Under the pieces are notes generated by a model. It made no database searches, was not told the DNA's origin, and saw only the letters and a program-made list of their open reading frames with translations. DNA of 64,000 nt, taken from the NCBI RefSeq assembly GCF_010614805.1, contig NZ_JAAFZC010000001.1, positions 1,404,001-1,468,000 on the forward strand. Direction: 5' to 3'. Positions within the stretch are counted from its first letter, which is position 1. Each line of letters begins with the position of its first letter. Shown here one piece after another: positions 55,209 through 63,835 of the stretch. The stretch is from Pseudooceanicola aestuarii. Its GTDB lineage: Bacteria; Pseudomonadota; Alphaproteobacteria; Rhodobacterales; Rhodobacteraceae. Made by a program: the position numbers and the translations under genes.

Positions 55209-55832
55209 ATGCGCTTTGTGAAATGGGTCTTCTGGGCCGTCATCTGGCTGTTTATCGCGGCCTTCTTCCACTACACCCTGCCGCAGCACGACATCGCGCG
55301 GGTCACCGATACCTTCGAAAAGCGTGTCGATTTCGGCGAAAACTCGATCTTCTGGGCGCAGGCGGATACCGGCAGCGCGACCGGGGCGGTGAACCGGGAC
55401 GTGTTCTTTATCCAGACGATGCGGGCCAATGGCCGCCCGATGGTCTATCGCAACGAGGACACCGGTTGGGGCTGGCCGCCTTATTTCAAGTTCGACACCA
55501 GCAATTTGCAGGCCGAGGCAGCGGATCTGCGCTCGACCTCGGAAGCGCCGAAATGGGTGTCCATCACCCATTACGGCTGGCGCAACGAGTTCATGAGCAT
55601 CTTTCCCAACGCGGTGGGCGTAAAGCGGGTGGAGGGGCCGGATGTCACCATCATCCCCTGGCTGAACATCATCATCCTGACGCTGTTCGCTGCGGTGGTC
55701 TGGGCGCTGCGGGTGCGCTGGATCCGTTTCCGCGAACGCCGGATTGATCCGCTGGTGGAGGACGCTGGCGACAGCTGGGACCAGGGGCGCGGCCGCATGT
55801 CGCGCTGGCTGGGCAGCTGGCGGCGGAAGTGA
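55209..55832 (+). CDS. DUF1523 family membrane protein
   Basis: A 207-residue protein of the DUF1523 type: N-terminal helix (FVKWVFWAVIWLFIAAFFHY), a periplasmic domain with DTGWGWPPYFKFDTSNLQAEAADL (seen as GWGWPPYFKFDTSN) and KWVSITHYGWRNEF, then a second helix (IPWLNIIILTLFAAVVWALR) and a cytoplasmic basic tail. It is the last gene of the six-gene operon, 10 bases after the small membrane protein. Together the two membrane proteins suggest the system works at the cell envelope. Confidence 0.8.
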   Translation: MRFVKWVFWAVIWLFIAAFFHYTLPQHDIARVTDTFEKRVDFGENSIFWAQADTGSATGAVNRDVFFIQTMRANGRPMVYRNEDTGWGWPPYFKFDTSNLQAEAADLRSTSEAPKWVSITHYGWRNEFMSIFPNAVGVKRVEGPDVTIIPWLNIIILTLFAAVVWALRVRWIRFRERRIDPLVEDAGDSWDQGRGRMSRWLGSWRRK

Positions 55833-55873
55833 AATAGGCGGGACGCCGGGGATTCGCGCCGTCTGACGCGCAG

Positions 55874-55899
55874 GAAAAAGGGGGCCAGGCGGCCCCCTT
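55874..55899 (-). terminator. Terminator between the AAA cluster and the aminotransferase gene
   Basis: AAGGGGGCC and GGCCCCCTT form a perfect nine-base stem with loop AGGC on the plus strand. Read on the minus strand, a run of five T follows the stem, so it is a strong terminator for the aminotransferase gene and may also stop the plus-strand operon. Confidence 0.8.
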
Positions 55900-55942
55900 C
55901 GCACATCGTTGCAAGTCTTTACCTGCCTTACCGACGCCGCGA

Positions 55943-57334
55943 TCAGCCGAAGACGCGGGTCAGTGCCGTGTCGATGGCGGCGGTCATCTCGTCGATATGA
56001 TCGGGCGTGGCGATCAGGGCCGGAGACAGGCACAGCGTGTTGTTCCGCCCCGGCACGGACCGGTTGGTGACGCCGATCATCACCCCCTGGGCCGCGCATT
56101 CGCCGACGACCTTCTGGGCCAGCTTCTCGTCCACCGGCGCGCGGCTCTCGCGATCGGCGACCAGCTCCGCACCGCAGAACAGGCCCTTGCCGCGCACATC
56201 GCCGACAACGGCGTGCTTCTCCTTCAGTTCTTCCAGCCGGGTCATCAGGCGGGCGCCCATGTCCAGGGTGTTCTGCAACAGGTTCTCATCCTCGATGATG
56301 CGCATGTTCTCGATCGCGGCGGCGGGGCCGGCGGTGCAGCCGCCAAAGGTGGAGATGTCGCGGAAATAGTTCATCGGATCGTCGGCATCGTCCTTGAACA
56401 TGTCGAACACCGCTTCGGTGGTGACCATGCAGGCAATCGCGGCATAGCCGGAGGCGACCCCCTTGGCCATGGTCACCATGTCCGGTTCGATCCCGTAGTT
56501 CTGATAGCCGAACCAGGTGCCGGTCCGGCCGACGCCACAGACGACCTCGTCGATATGCAGCAGGATGTCGTATTTGCGGCAGATCTCCTGCACGCGGGGC
56601 CAGTAGCCTTCGGGCGGGGTGATCACGCCGCCGCCTGCGGTCACGGGCTCAAGGCACAGGGCGCCGATCGTGTCGGGCCCTTCCGCCAGAATCACCTTTT
56701 CGATCTGGTCAGCCGCCCAGACGCCGTAATTCTCCTGCGGGGCGCCATCCTGTTCGAAGGACCGGTATTCCAGGCAATGCGGCACGCGGACGAAGCCGGG
56801 GGTGAAGGGGCCGTATTGTGCGTTCCGCTCTTCCTGACCGCCGGCGGAGAGGCAGGCGATGGTGGTGCCGTGGTAATCGCGATCCCGGTAGAGGATCTTG
56901 TGCTTCTTCCCGCCGTAGCGTTTGTGCGCGATCTGGCGCACCATCTTGAACGCCTTTTCGTTCGCCTCCGAGCCGGAGTTGCAGTAGTAGACGCGGGACA
57001 TGCCGGGCATCTTGTCGATCAATTTTTCAGCAAAGATCGCGCCCGGTACGGATCCGGCAGCCCCGGCGAAGTAGTTCAGTTTCATCAGCTGGTCGCGGAC
57101 GGCATTGGCGATGCTTTCGCGGCCATAGCCCACGTTGACGGTCCAGACCGCACCGGAAACCGCGTCCAGGAACCGGGTGCCCTTCTGATCCCAGACATGA
57201 ATGCCCTTGCCCTCCACGATGATGCGCGGATCGCTGGTTTCAAAGGGTTTGTGCTGGGTCAGGTGATGCCAGACATGGGCCTTGTCGGCCTCGACGATGC
57301 GGGTGATGTCGTTTTCGTGCAGTGCGCCGTCCAT
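55943..57334 (-). CDS. Class III aminotransferase, taurine-pyruvate aminotransferase-like
   Basis: A 463-residue PLP enzyme: MDGALHENDITRIVEADKAH at the start, YYCNSGSEANEKAFKMVRQIAH, YRDRDYHGTTIACLSAGGQ, LHIDEVVCGVGRTGTWFGYQ, and the PLP lysine in TMAKGVASGY. To my recollection this sequence type is annotated in roseobacters as taurine-pyruvate aminotransferase, which makes sulfoacetaldehyde and alanine. No sulfoacetaldehyde acetyltransferase or taurine transporter is in view, so another omega-amino donor is possible. It is divergent from the glycerate kinase gene. Confidence 0.82.
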   Translation of the reverse strand: MDGALHENDITRIVEADKAHVWHHLTQHKPFETSDPRIIVEGKGIHVWDQKGTRFLDAVSGAVWTVNVGYGRESIANAVRDQLMKLNYFAGAAGSVPGAIFAEKLIDKMPGMSRVYYCNSGSEANEKAFKMVRQIAHKRYGGKKHKILYRDRDYHGTTIACLSAGGQEERNAQYGPFTPGFVRVPHCLEYRSFEQDGAPQENYGVWAADQIEKVILAEGPDTIGALCLEPVTAGGGVITPPEGYWPRVQEICRKYDILLHIDEVVCGVGRTGTWFGYQNYGIEPDMVTMAKGVASGYAAIACMVTTEAVFDMFKDDADDPMNYFRDISTFGGCTAGPAAAIENMRIIEDENLLQNTLDMGARLMTRLEELKEKHAVVGDVRGKGLFCGAELVADRESRAPVDEKLAQKVVGECAAQGVMIGVTNRSVPGRNNTLCLSPALIATPDHIDEMTAAIDTALTRVFG

Positions 57335-57460
57335 GGAAGCCTCGCAGGTTGATCGGTTCGGGCGAAGCGTATGGGAGCACCGCAGCTTTGGCAATCGGGG
57401 CTGGTACGGCTGCGGGGGGGCGCCTAGGCTGATGCCCGTTCACCACCACGGAGCCCCCCG

Positions 57461-58726
57461 ATGCAGGACGATACCCGCGCCTTTCTGACCCGCCTGTTCG
57501 ACGCCGCAGTGACGGCCGCCGACCCAGTCCGCGCCTTGCAGGGGCAGCTGCCCGACAGGCCGCGCGGGCGCACGGTGGTGATCGGGGCGGGCAAGGGCGC
57601 CGCCCAGCTGGCGGCCGCGTTCGAAGAGGCATGGGACGGGCCGCTGTCGGGGGTGGTGGTCACGCGCTATGGATATGCCGTGCCCTGTCGTCAGCTTCAG
57701 GTGATCGAGGCGGCGCATCCCGTCCCCGACGCCGCAGGGCAGGCCGCCACGCGCCAGGTGCTGGAGGCGGTTCAGGGGTTGGGCCCGGACGATCTGGTGG
57801 TGGCGCTGATCACCGGCGGCGGCTCGGCCCTGTTGGCGGCGCCCCCTGCCGGACTGACGCTGGAGGACGAGATCGCGTTGAACCGGGCGCTGCTGGCCTC
57901 GGGCGCGCCGATCGGGGCGATGAACGCGCTGCGCAAGCAGGTCAGCGCGGTCAAGGGCGGGCGCCTGGCGGCGGCGGCGCATCCGGCACGGGTGGTGACG
58001 CTGGTGGTCTCCGACGTGCCCGGCGATGACCCGGCAGAGGTCGCATCGGGCCCCACGGTGCCGGGTCCGGCCGATCGGGCCACGGCCCGCGCGGTGCTGC
58101 GCGACTGGCGGATCAGCCTGCCGGAGGCGGTGCAGCGGCACCTGGATCAGGCGCCGGAGGATGCGCCGCGTCCGGGCGATCCCGCCTTTGCCCGGGACGA
58201 GGTGCGGGTCATCGCCTCTGCCGCCCGTTCGCTTGAAGCCGCTGCCGCCCTGGCCGAGGCGGAGGGCATCCCCGCCCGCATCCTGTCCGACGCGATGGAG
58301 GGCGAGGCCCGCGATGTCGCCCGCGTCCATGCCGCCATCGCGAGGGAGATCGCGGGGCGTGACCGGCCCTTTGCGAAACCGGTGCTGCTGTTGTCGGGAG
58401 GGGAAACGACGGTGACCCTGCGCGGCCAGGGCGGGCGCGGCGGGCGCAACAGCGAATTCCTGCTCGCCTTCGCCGCCGAGATCGAGGGACAGGCTGGGAT
58501 CGCCGCGCTGGCTGCCGATACCGATGGGATCGACGGGTCCGAGGATAACGCCGGTGCCTTTGCCGACGGGGCCACCGTGGCGGGGATGCGCGCCGCCGGG
58601 GTGGACCCCGCCGAGGCGCTATCGCGCAATGACGCCTGGAGCGCCTTTGACGCGGTGGGGGGGCTGTTCGTGCCCGGCCCCACCGGCACCAATGTCAACG
58701 ATTTCCGCGCCATCCTGATCCGCTAG
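57461..58726 (+). CDS. Glycerate 2-kinase (DUF4147/MOFRL family)
   Basis: A 421-residue protein of the GckA/TtuD family, formerly called hydroxypyruvate reductase. Its marks are [65 protein letters not shown] and the MOFRL part [25 protein letters not shown] ([10 protein letters not shown]). It phosphorylates D-glycerate at C2 using ATP, feeding lower glycolysis or the serine cycle. It starts 126 bases from the divergent aminotransferase gene, and similar genes accompany glyoxylate metabolism. Confidence 0.88.
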   Translation: MQDDTRAFLTRLFDAAVTAADPVRALQGQLPDRPRGRTVVIGAGKGAAQLAAAFEEAWDGPLSGVVVTRYGYAVPCRQLQVIEAAHPVPDAAGQAATRQVLEAVQGLGPDDLVVALITGGGSALLAAPPAGLTLEDEIALNRALLASGAPIGAMNALRKQVSAVKGGRLAAAAHPARVVTLVVSDVPGDDPAEVASGPTVPGPADRATARAVLRDWRISLPEAVQRHLDQAPEDAPRPGDPAFARDEVRVIASAARSLEAAAALAEAEGIPARILSDAMEGEARDVARVHAAIAREIAGRDRPFAKPVLLLSGGETTVTLRGQGGRGGRNSEFLLAFAAEIEGQAGIAALAADTDGIDGSEDNAGAFADGATVAGMRAAGVDPAEALSRNDAWSAFDAVGGLFVPGPTGTNVNDFRAILIR

Positions 58727-58740
58727 GCAAGGTGGCCATC

Positions 58741-58764
58741 GGCGCATCGGCGCATCAGCGCATC
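58741..58764 (+). repeat. Three tandem 8-base units
   Basis: GGCGCATC, GGCGCATC and AGCGCATC follow one another directly between the glycerate kinase stop and the znuA stop. This is a small repeat with no evident role. Confidence 0.6.
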
Positions 58765-58821
58765 GGGCAGGGCGCGGGGCAGCAAGGCCGGGCGCCCCGC
58801 AGGGCGGCATCGTCGGGCCGG

Positions 58822-59919
58822 TCAGCCGGCCAGGCAGTCGTTCAGCGCCTGCGCCATGTTGCGCATCAGCTCCGGGTAGAGGTCGGCGCCGGTTGTCAGG
58901 CCCTGGCCCAGCGGGTCCAGAACGCCGGTTTCCAGCTTCAGGTCGTGGGCCAGCCTGTCGGCCTGGCGGCGGCTCAGTTGCGGTTCGGTGAACAGGCAGG
59001 TGACGCCGTGGTTGGCGATGGCGTCGCGCAGGGCGGCGATGCGCGCCGGTCCGGCCTCGGTCCCGTCGGCATGGGAGAGCGACCCTTCGGCGGGCAGGTC
59101 ATAGCGGGTTTCCAGGTATTGGTAGGCGTCGTGCAGCGTGACGTAGCCGCCCGGCAGATCGGTCAGCAGCGGCGCGAGCTCGGCCGCCAGCCGGGAGAGG
59201 GTGTCGACGTAGCCTTCGGCATTCACACGGTATGTTTCGGCGTTCTCCGGGTCCGCCTGTGCCAGGGCCTCGGCGATGGCGCGGGTCCAGGTGACGGCGT
59301 TGTCTGGGTTCAGCCAGGCATGGGGGTCCGTGCCGTCATGAGCATGGGCGTGGTCGCCGTGGCCATGGTCATCATGTCGGTGGTCGCCATGATCGTCGTG
59401 CCCGTGGTCGTCATGCCCATGGTCCCCATGATCGTCCTCATGGTCGCTGTGATCATGGCCGTCGTGATCGTCATGGTCGCTGTGGTCAGCGTGCCCCTCG
59501 TGATCATCGTGCCCATGATCATCGTGCCCATGCGCGTCGTGGTCCCCATGATCATCCTCGTCTTTCGCCGGGGCGAACAGGATGCCCTTGCGCACTTCGA
59601 GGGTCTGCGTGCCCGGCACTTCCAGCAGGGGCAGGGAGACGCCGCCGCCGAGGTTCTCCAGCGCCTCGGCCAGCCAGGGCGTCTGCTCGGGCCCGACCCG
59701 GATGACCAGCCCTGCCCCGGCCAGGGCGCGGGCTTGCGACGGGCGCAGGTTTACCGCGTGCGGCGAGGTCGCGCTGTCGATCAGCAGGGACGGCTGACCC
59801 AGGTCGCCCATGACGGCGCTGGTCAGAGCGTGGATCGGCGGGATGTCGGTGACGATCGCGGGCACATCGGCACGAACCGGAGCGGCGGCAAGCGCGGCGA
59901 TGGCCCGCGTGGACCGCAT
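58822..59919 (-). CDS. znuA: High-affinity zinc ABC transporter substrate-binding protein
   Basis: A 365-residue ZnuA. The signal peptide is short (MRSTRAIAALAAAPVRA). Metal-binding and fold landmarks are AIVTDIPPIHALTSAVMGDLG, SPHAVNLRPSQARAL, DPHAWLNPDNAVTW and LHDAYQYLETRY. Residues about 120-200 form an exceptionally long His/Asp-rich loop with dozens of HDDHGHDDH-type units; ZnuA proteins use such a loop to bind extra zinc. The start was set at 59919 by the signal peptide; Mets at 59940 and 59946 also read in frame. Its normal membrane partners are damaged next door, so it may rely on a permease elsewhere or be idle. Confidence 0.9.
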   Translation of the reverse strand: MRSTRAIAALAAAPVRADVPAIVTDIPPIHALTSAVMGDLGQPSLLIDSATSPHAVNLRPSQARALAGAGLVIRVGPEQTPWLAEALENLGGGVSLPLLEVPGTQTLEVRKGILFAPAKDEDDHGDHDAHGHDDHGHDDHEGHADHSDHDDHDGHDHSDHEDDHGDHGHDDHGHDDHGDHRHDDHGHGDHAHAHDGTDPHAWLNPDNAVTWTRAIAEALAQADPENAETYRVNAEGYVDTLSRLAAELAPLLTDLPGGYVTLHDAYQYLETRYDLPAEGSLSHADGTEAGPARIAALRDAIANHGVTCLFTEPQLSRRQADRLAHDLKLETGVLDPLGQGLTTGADLYPELMRNMAQALNDCLAG

Positions 59920-59922
59920 GGT

Positions 59923-60384
59923 TTGCAGGCCCACGACCATGGGCATGACCACGCTCGGTGCATCAGCGACGTGCTGTCCAGCGCTGAGGCGGAGTGCAAG
60001 GCGCGCGGGCTGCAAAGCACGCCGGTGCGCCGCAGGACGCTGGAAATCCTGCTGGAGGCCCATGCCGCTATGGGCGCCTATGACGTACTGGCCCGGCTGG
60101 TCGCCGATGGCCTGGGCTCCAAGCCGCCCGTGGCTTACCGCGCGCCTGGCTTTCTGGTCGACAACGGCTTTGCGCACCGGGTGGAGCGGCTGAACGCCTT
60201 TGTCGCCTGCGCGGTGCCGGGGCAGACCCATGATCCGGTGATCCTGATCTGTCGCGGCTGCGGCATCGTGGCGGAAACCCAGGCGAGGCCTCTGGATACG
60301 GCCTCGGGCGGCTTTCAGGTGGAATCCACCGTGGTGGAGGCCGAGGGCCTGTGCCCGGCCTGTCAGGATTCCGCCGCATGCTGA
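59923..60384 (+). CDS. zur: Zinc uptake regulator Zur (Fur family), start uncertain
   Basis: A Fur-family repressor of about 153 residues. It has the Zur N-terminal HDHGHDHARC, DNA-binding TPVRRRTLEILLEAHAAMGAYDVLARL (seen as TPVRRRTLEILLEAH), PPVAYRAPGFLVDNGFAHRVERLNAFVAC and the structural zinc pairs CRGC and CPAC. No ATG lies in frame before the conserved His cluster; TTG at 59923 is the closest possible start, and GTG at 59971 would lose the cluster. The start region almost touches the znuA start. It overlaps the znuC fragment by seven bases. Confidence 0.85.
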   Translation: MQAHDHGHDHARCISDVLSSAEAECKARGLQSTPVRRRTLEILLEAHAAMGAYDVLARLVADGLGSKPPVAYRAPGFLVDNGFAHRVERLNAFVACAVPGQTHDPVILICRGCGIVAETQARPLDTASGGFQVESTVVEAEGLCPACQDSAAC

Positions 60385-60842
60385 TCGAGGCGCGCGGCGT
60401 CAGCGCAGGCTATGCGGGTGGCGGGGGAACGGTGCTGCGCGGAGTGGATTTCGGCATCTCCGCCGGCGAGATCGTGACCATCGTCGGCCCCAACGGATCG
60501 GGCAAGTCGACCCTGGTCAAGGGGATGGTGGGCGCGCTGAAACCCCAGGTTGGGCAGGTGCGCCGCCGTCCGGGGCGGTGCATCGGCTATGTGCCGCAAA
60601 AGCTGCACCTGGATTCCTCTCTGCCGATGTCGGTCGCGCGGTTCCTGTCCCTGCCGCGCAGGCGGTCGGCGGAACGCATCGCCACCGCGACGCCCGAGCG
60701 CATGGCGGGCATCGCCGCGCTGGTCGGGCTGGCTTCGGCCTTGGGGGGGCTGGCGCTGTCCTGGCACCTGGACAGCCCTGCTGGCCCCACGATCATTGTC
60801 GCGGCCGCCGGGTTCTATGCCCTGACCCGTCTGCGCGGTTAG
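60378..60842 (+). pseudogene. In-frame fusion of the ZnuC N-terminus to the ZnuB C-terminus (deletion product)
   Basis: A 154-codon frame. Residues 1-101 match the start of the zinc ABC ATPase ZnuC: Walker A VGPNGSGKST at 37-45, Q-loop YVPQKLHLD at 71-79, LPMSVARFLSLPRRRSAER. There is then no LSGGE signature and no Walker B. From about residue 105, TPERMAGIAALVGLASALGG and LDSPAGPTIIVAAAGFYAL match the last helix and tail of the permease ZnuB. Gene order zur-znuC-znuB is normal, so an in-frame deletion of roughly 1 kb explains the junction near 60680-60695. The product cannot hydrolyse ATP or form a channel. An assembly collapse is the alternative. Confidence 0.8.
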
Positions 60843-60886
60843 GGCGGGACAGGGACGCCACGACCGGGCGCCGTCGGCGGGGCCGC

Positions 60887-61534
60887 TCAGGTCAGCAACA
60901 TGCGCAGGCCCTGCGTCACGTCGGACCGCACGGCCAGGCGCAGGCCGGGTTCGTCCCCGGCCTTCAGCGCGGCAATGATCAGACGGTGGTATTGCGGCGC
61001 CTCGCGGCGGCGCATCCGGCCGTAAAGCTTGCGCATCGTCGGGCCCAGTTGCAGCCAGACGGTTTCCGCCATGGCCAGCATCGCGGGCGCCTGGGCGCGC
61101 AGGTACAGCGTGCGGTGAAACTCAAGATTGGCGCGGATATAGCCGGACCCGTCCTGCTGTTCGACCATGTGCGAGATCAGGGTGTTGATCGCCTGCAATC
61201 GGTCGATCAGGGCGATATGGGCACGAGGCAGCGCGCGGGAGGCCAGCTCCACCTCGATCAGGGCGCGCAGGGCGGCCAGTTCCTCGATCCGGTCGTTGGA
61301 CAGGTCGGGCGTGGCGACTCGCCCCGAGGCGGACAGCGACAGGGCCCCCTCGGCCACCAGCCGGCGCACCGCCTCCCGCGCGGGGGTCATGGAGACGCCG
61401 TAATCCTTGCCGATGCCGCGCAGGGTCAGGGATTGGCCCGGCGGTATCTCGCCATGCATGATCCGGGTGCGCAGGCCGCGATAGACGCGGTCATGCGCCG
61501 AAGGAGAGGGATCTGGGCGGGTCTGGATCAGCAT
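60887..61534 (-). CDS. GntR family regulator with FCD domain
   Basis: A 215-residue regulator. The winged helix occupies 15-75 (VYRGLRTRIMHGEIPPGQSL, YGVSMTPAREAVRRLVAEGAL), and the FCD domain follows with LEFHRTLYLRAQAPAML and YHRLIIAALKAGD holding metal-binding His. It lies between the zinc locus and a metallohydrolase gene with no obvious operon partner, so its target is unknown. The ATG at 61534 is close to the conserved domain. Confidence 0.88.
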   Translation of the reverse strand: MLIQTRPDPSPSAHDRVYRGLRTRIMHGEIPPGQSLTLRGIGKDYGVSMTPAREAVRRLVAEGALSLSASGRVATPDLSNDRIEELAALRALIEVELASRALPRAHIALIDRLQAINTLISHMVEQQDGSGYIRANLEFHRTLYLRAQAPAMLAMAETVWLQLGPTMRKLYGRMRRREAPQYHRLIIAALKAGDEPGLRLAVRSDVTQGLRMLLT

Positions 61535-61604
61535 GATGCGACTGTGATCACAAATCGGCCGCCGTCAAGAGGGCCCGGCCCGCTTTCGGCAATCCTGACC
61601 GGGC

Positions 61605-62297
61605 TCAGGCCTCGAACCGGTAGCGATGCAGGCCGGTGCCGTGCTGGCGCAACCACAGGCGCTGCGGCTGCCAATCGCCATATAGCGCCGTGACATGCGC
61701 CCAGAAGGCCGGCGAATGGTTCATCTCCGCCAGATGGGCGACCTCGTGGGCGGCGACGTAATCCAGCACCTCCGGCGGGGCCATGATCAGCCGCCAGGAG
61801 AACATCAGCCGCCCGTCCATCGTGCACGATCCCCAGCGGGACCGCGTGTCGCGCAGCGTCAGCCGCGTGTAGGGGCGGCCCAGGCGGGCTGCGTGGCGGT
61901 CGGCGGCAGCGGCCAGCCGGTCCCGCGCCATGGTCTTCAGCCAGGCCGCCAGCCGGGCGGGCAGGCGGTCGGAGGGGCCGGGAACCTCCAGGCGGTCGGG
62001 CAGCAGGCGCAGGCGACGGCCCTGGGTGGGGACGATCAGGCGGGGCTGCCCCTCCACCGGCAGCAGCAGCCCGGCGACGACAGGCGCCACCTCGGCCACG
62101 CCGGCGCTGTGGCGGCGCAGCCAGGGTTCCTTCTCTCGGGCGAAGGCCAGTCCTTGCGCCGCGCTGGCGCCGCGCGGCAGGGTCAGCGTAATCCGCCCGT
62201 CCAGCGCCGAGACACGCAGTGTCATCCGCCGGGCGCGGGCGGAATGGCGCAGATTTATGCCCAGCGGAGGGTTGCCGGGCAGGGTGACCTCACCCAT
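61605..62297 (-). CDS. YgjP-like (SprT/M48-type) metallopeptidase domain protein
   Basis: A 230-residue protein of the YgjP/DUF45 group. The zinc site is HEVAHLAEMNHSPAFW (HExxH then His), preceded by LTLRDTRSRWGSCTMDGRLMFSWRLIMAP (seen as RDTRSRWGSC and FSWRLIMAP), which is diagnostic. The N-terminal half is a basic beta-rich domain. Cytoplasmic, presumed peptidase or hydrolase; a substrate is not known. It starts at 62297, divergent from the TIGR02300 gene. Confidence 0.88.
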   Translation of the reverse strand: MGEVTLPGNPPLGINLRHSARARRMTLRVSALDGRITLTLPRGASAAQGLAFAREKEPWLRRHSAGVAEVAPVVAGLLLPVEGQPRLIVPTQGRRLRLLPDRLEVPGPSDRLPARLAAWLKTMARDRLAAAADRHAARLGRPYTRLTLRDTRSRWGSCTMDGRLMFSWRLIMAPPEVLDYVAAHEVAHLAEMNHSPAFWAHVTALYGDWQPQRLWLRQHGTGLHRYRFEA

Positions 62298-62477
62298 ATG
62301 TCCGCCGGGCCGCAGGGCCTGTCGTATCTGCCGTCATCGCGCTGGACGTCCCTTCCGTTTGTCGCCCGTGGTCGGGCCATGCGGTCCGGGGCCGCCGGAA
62401 AAGCCTTTGACACCCCCTGACCGTTATGGCAGGTGGCGCGGATCATGGACAAGAGTGGTTAGCCGAAAGGGATCCCT

Positions 62478-62798
62478 ATGCCCAAGGAAGAATGGGGCGT
62501 GAAGCGCGTCTGTCCGACGACGGGCAAGCGGTTCTACGACCTCAACAAGAATCCGGTCGTCAGCCCCTATACCGGGGATATCGTCGAAGTCGCCTCCGGC
62601 AAGAGCCGGATGATCGCGGCCGACGCTGAAGATGCGGAGACCAAGAAGGCAAACGCCAAGACGGCGGAGCCCGAGGACAACGACGACGACGATGTCGATG
62701 TCGACCTGGGCGATGACGTCCTGGACGAGGATGAAGATGACGATAACGTCTCTCTGGACGATATCGCCGACATGTCGTCGAACGAGGACGACAGCTGA
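62478..62798 (+). CDS. TIGR02300 family protein (FYDLN acid domain)
   Basis: A 106-residue protein typical of Alphaproteobacteria: the N-terminal block WGVKRVCPTTGKRFYDLNKNP with the FYDLN motif and a possible zinc-ribbon half (one Cys, then PYTG), followed by an extremely acidic tail of Asp/Glu (about residues 65-105). Function is not established. AAAGGGA precedes the ATG. It lies 98 bases upstream of tRNA-Ala on the same strand, a linkage often seen in this class. Confidence 0.93.
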   Translation: MPKEEWGVKRVCPTTGKRFYDLNKNPVVSPYTGDIVEVASGKSRMIAADAEDAETKKANAKTAEPEDNDDDDVDVDLGDDVLDEDEDDDNVSLDDIADMSSNEDDS

Positions 62799-62896
62799 CG
62801 TCGGGACTGTTCGGTGCGGGTGTGATTTTTTCGCTTGATCCCGCCCCGAGCATTGCATAAGTAGCGGCGCACGGGGCCAAGCGGCCCCAGCCGGAT

Positions 62897-62972
<76 letters not shown>

Positions 62973-63190
62973 TCCCCTCCATTTGAAAATCTGCACGGTC
63001 AACCCGGTTCGTGCTTGCGGTTGCGTCTTTTGCGGGTGATCTGCGCGCGCAAGTGTCGTCAAGACGGGGCTGCCGGGATTTGTCCCTGTCGCAGAATTCC
63101 GCGCCGCCGCGCAGGCCGGGGCGTCTTCGGGCTTGCTCTCTCCCCGGGGTCTTGCATTGTGGCTGGCGTCATACTTTCGGAGCGCCGGGG

Positions 63191-63799
63191 ATGAGTGTTG
63201 AATTCCTTCTGACATCGGTTGTGGTCGTCCTGCTGCCTGGAACGGGGGTGATCTACACCCTGGCCATCGGCCTGGAGCGCGGGTTCAGGGCCAGTATCGC
63301 CGCGGCCCTGGGTTGTACCCTGGGGAGCCTGCCGGCGGCCTTGGCCAGCATTGTCGGGCTGGCGGCGCTGCTTCATACCAGCGCGCTGGCCTTTCAGGTG
63401 ATCAAGGCGCTTGGCGTCGCCTACCTGTTCTACATGGCTTGGAAGACGCTGCGGGACGACACGGCCATCGACCTGTCCGCAAGCGGGGAGCGAAGCGGCT
63501 ATTTGCGGATCGCCGCGACGGGGGCGTTGCTGAATGTTCTGAACCCCAAGCTGTCGCTGTTCTTCCTGGCGTTTCTGCCGCAATTCGTCTCCGCCACGGC
63601 GGCAAATGCGGCCGCCGCCCTGGTGGGGCTGGCGATCGTCTTCATGGCGATGACGTTCGCGGTGTTCGTCCTCTACGGAGGATGCGCGGCCTATGCGCGC
63701 GATTATGTGATCCGGCGTCCGCGGGTGGTGACATGGATCCGGCGCTGCTTTGCCGGAACCTTCGGTGTTCTGGGGGCAAAGCTTGCTGTCACGACTTGA
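63191..63799 (+). CDS. LysE/RhtB family amino-acid exporter
   Basis: A 202-residue inner-membrane protein with six hydrophobic segments. The opening EFLLTSVVVVLLPGTGVIYTLAIGLERG and the loop NPKLSLFFLAFLPQFV (usually NPKxxLFFxAFLPQF) are signatures of the RhtB branch, which exports threonine, homoserine lactone and related compounds. The ATG at 63191 follows a weak GGAG. It is 218 bases from tRNA-Ala and convergent with the partial gene at the window end. Confidence 0.9.
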   Translation: MSVEFLLTSVVVVLLPGTGVIYTLAIGLERGFRASIAAALGCTLGSLPAALASIVGLAALLHTSALAFQVIKALGVAYLFYMAWKTLRDDTAIDLSASGERSGYLRIAATGALLNVLNPKLSLFFLAFLPQFVSATAANAAAALVGLAIVFMAMTFAVFVLYGGCAAYARDYVIRRPRVVTWIRRCFAGTFGVLGAKLAVTT

Positions 63800-63835
63800 G
63801 GCGCGGGACAGGGCGGCTGCGGCTCGGTCGCGGTT

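Noticed and set aside
58732..59923. A plus-strand frame opposite znuA that looks like a very hydrophobic multi-pass membrane protein (runs of Val, Met, Ile).
   Set aside because: It is the antisense of the His/Asp repeat codons of znuA; the hydrophobicity is an artefact of reading CAT/GAC repeats backwards. Only the part from about 59923 is real (zur).
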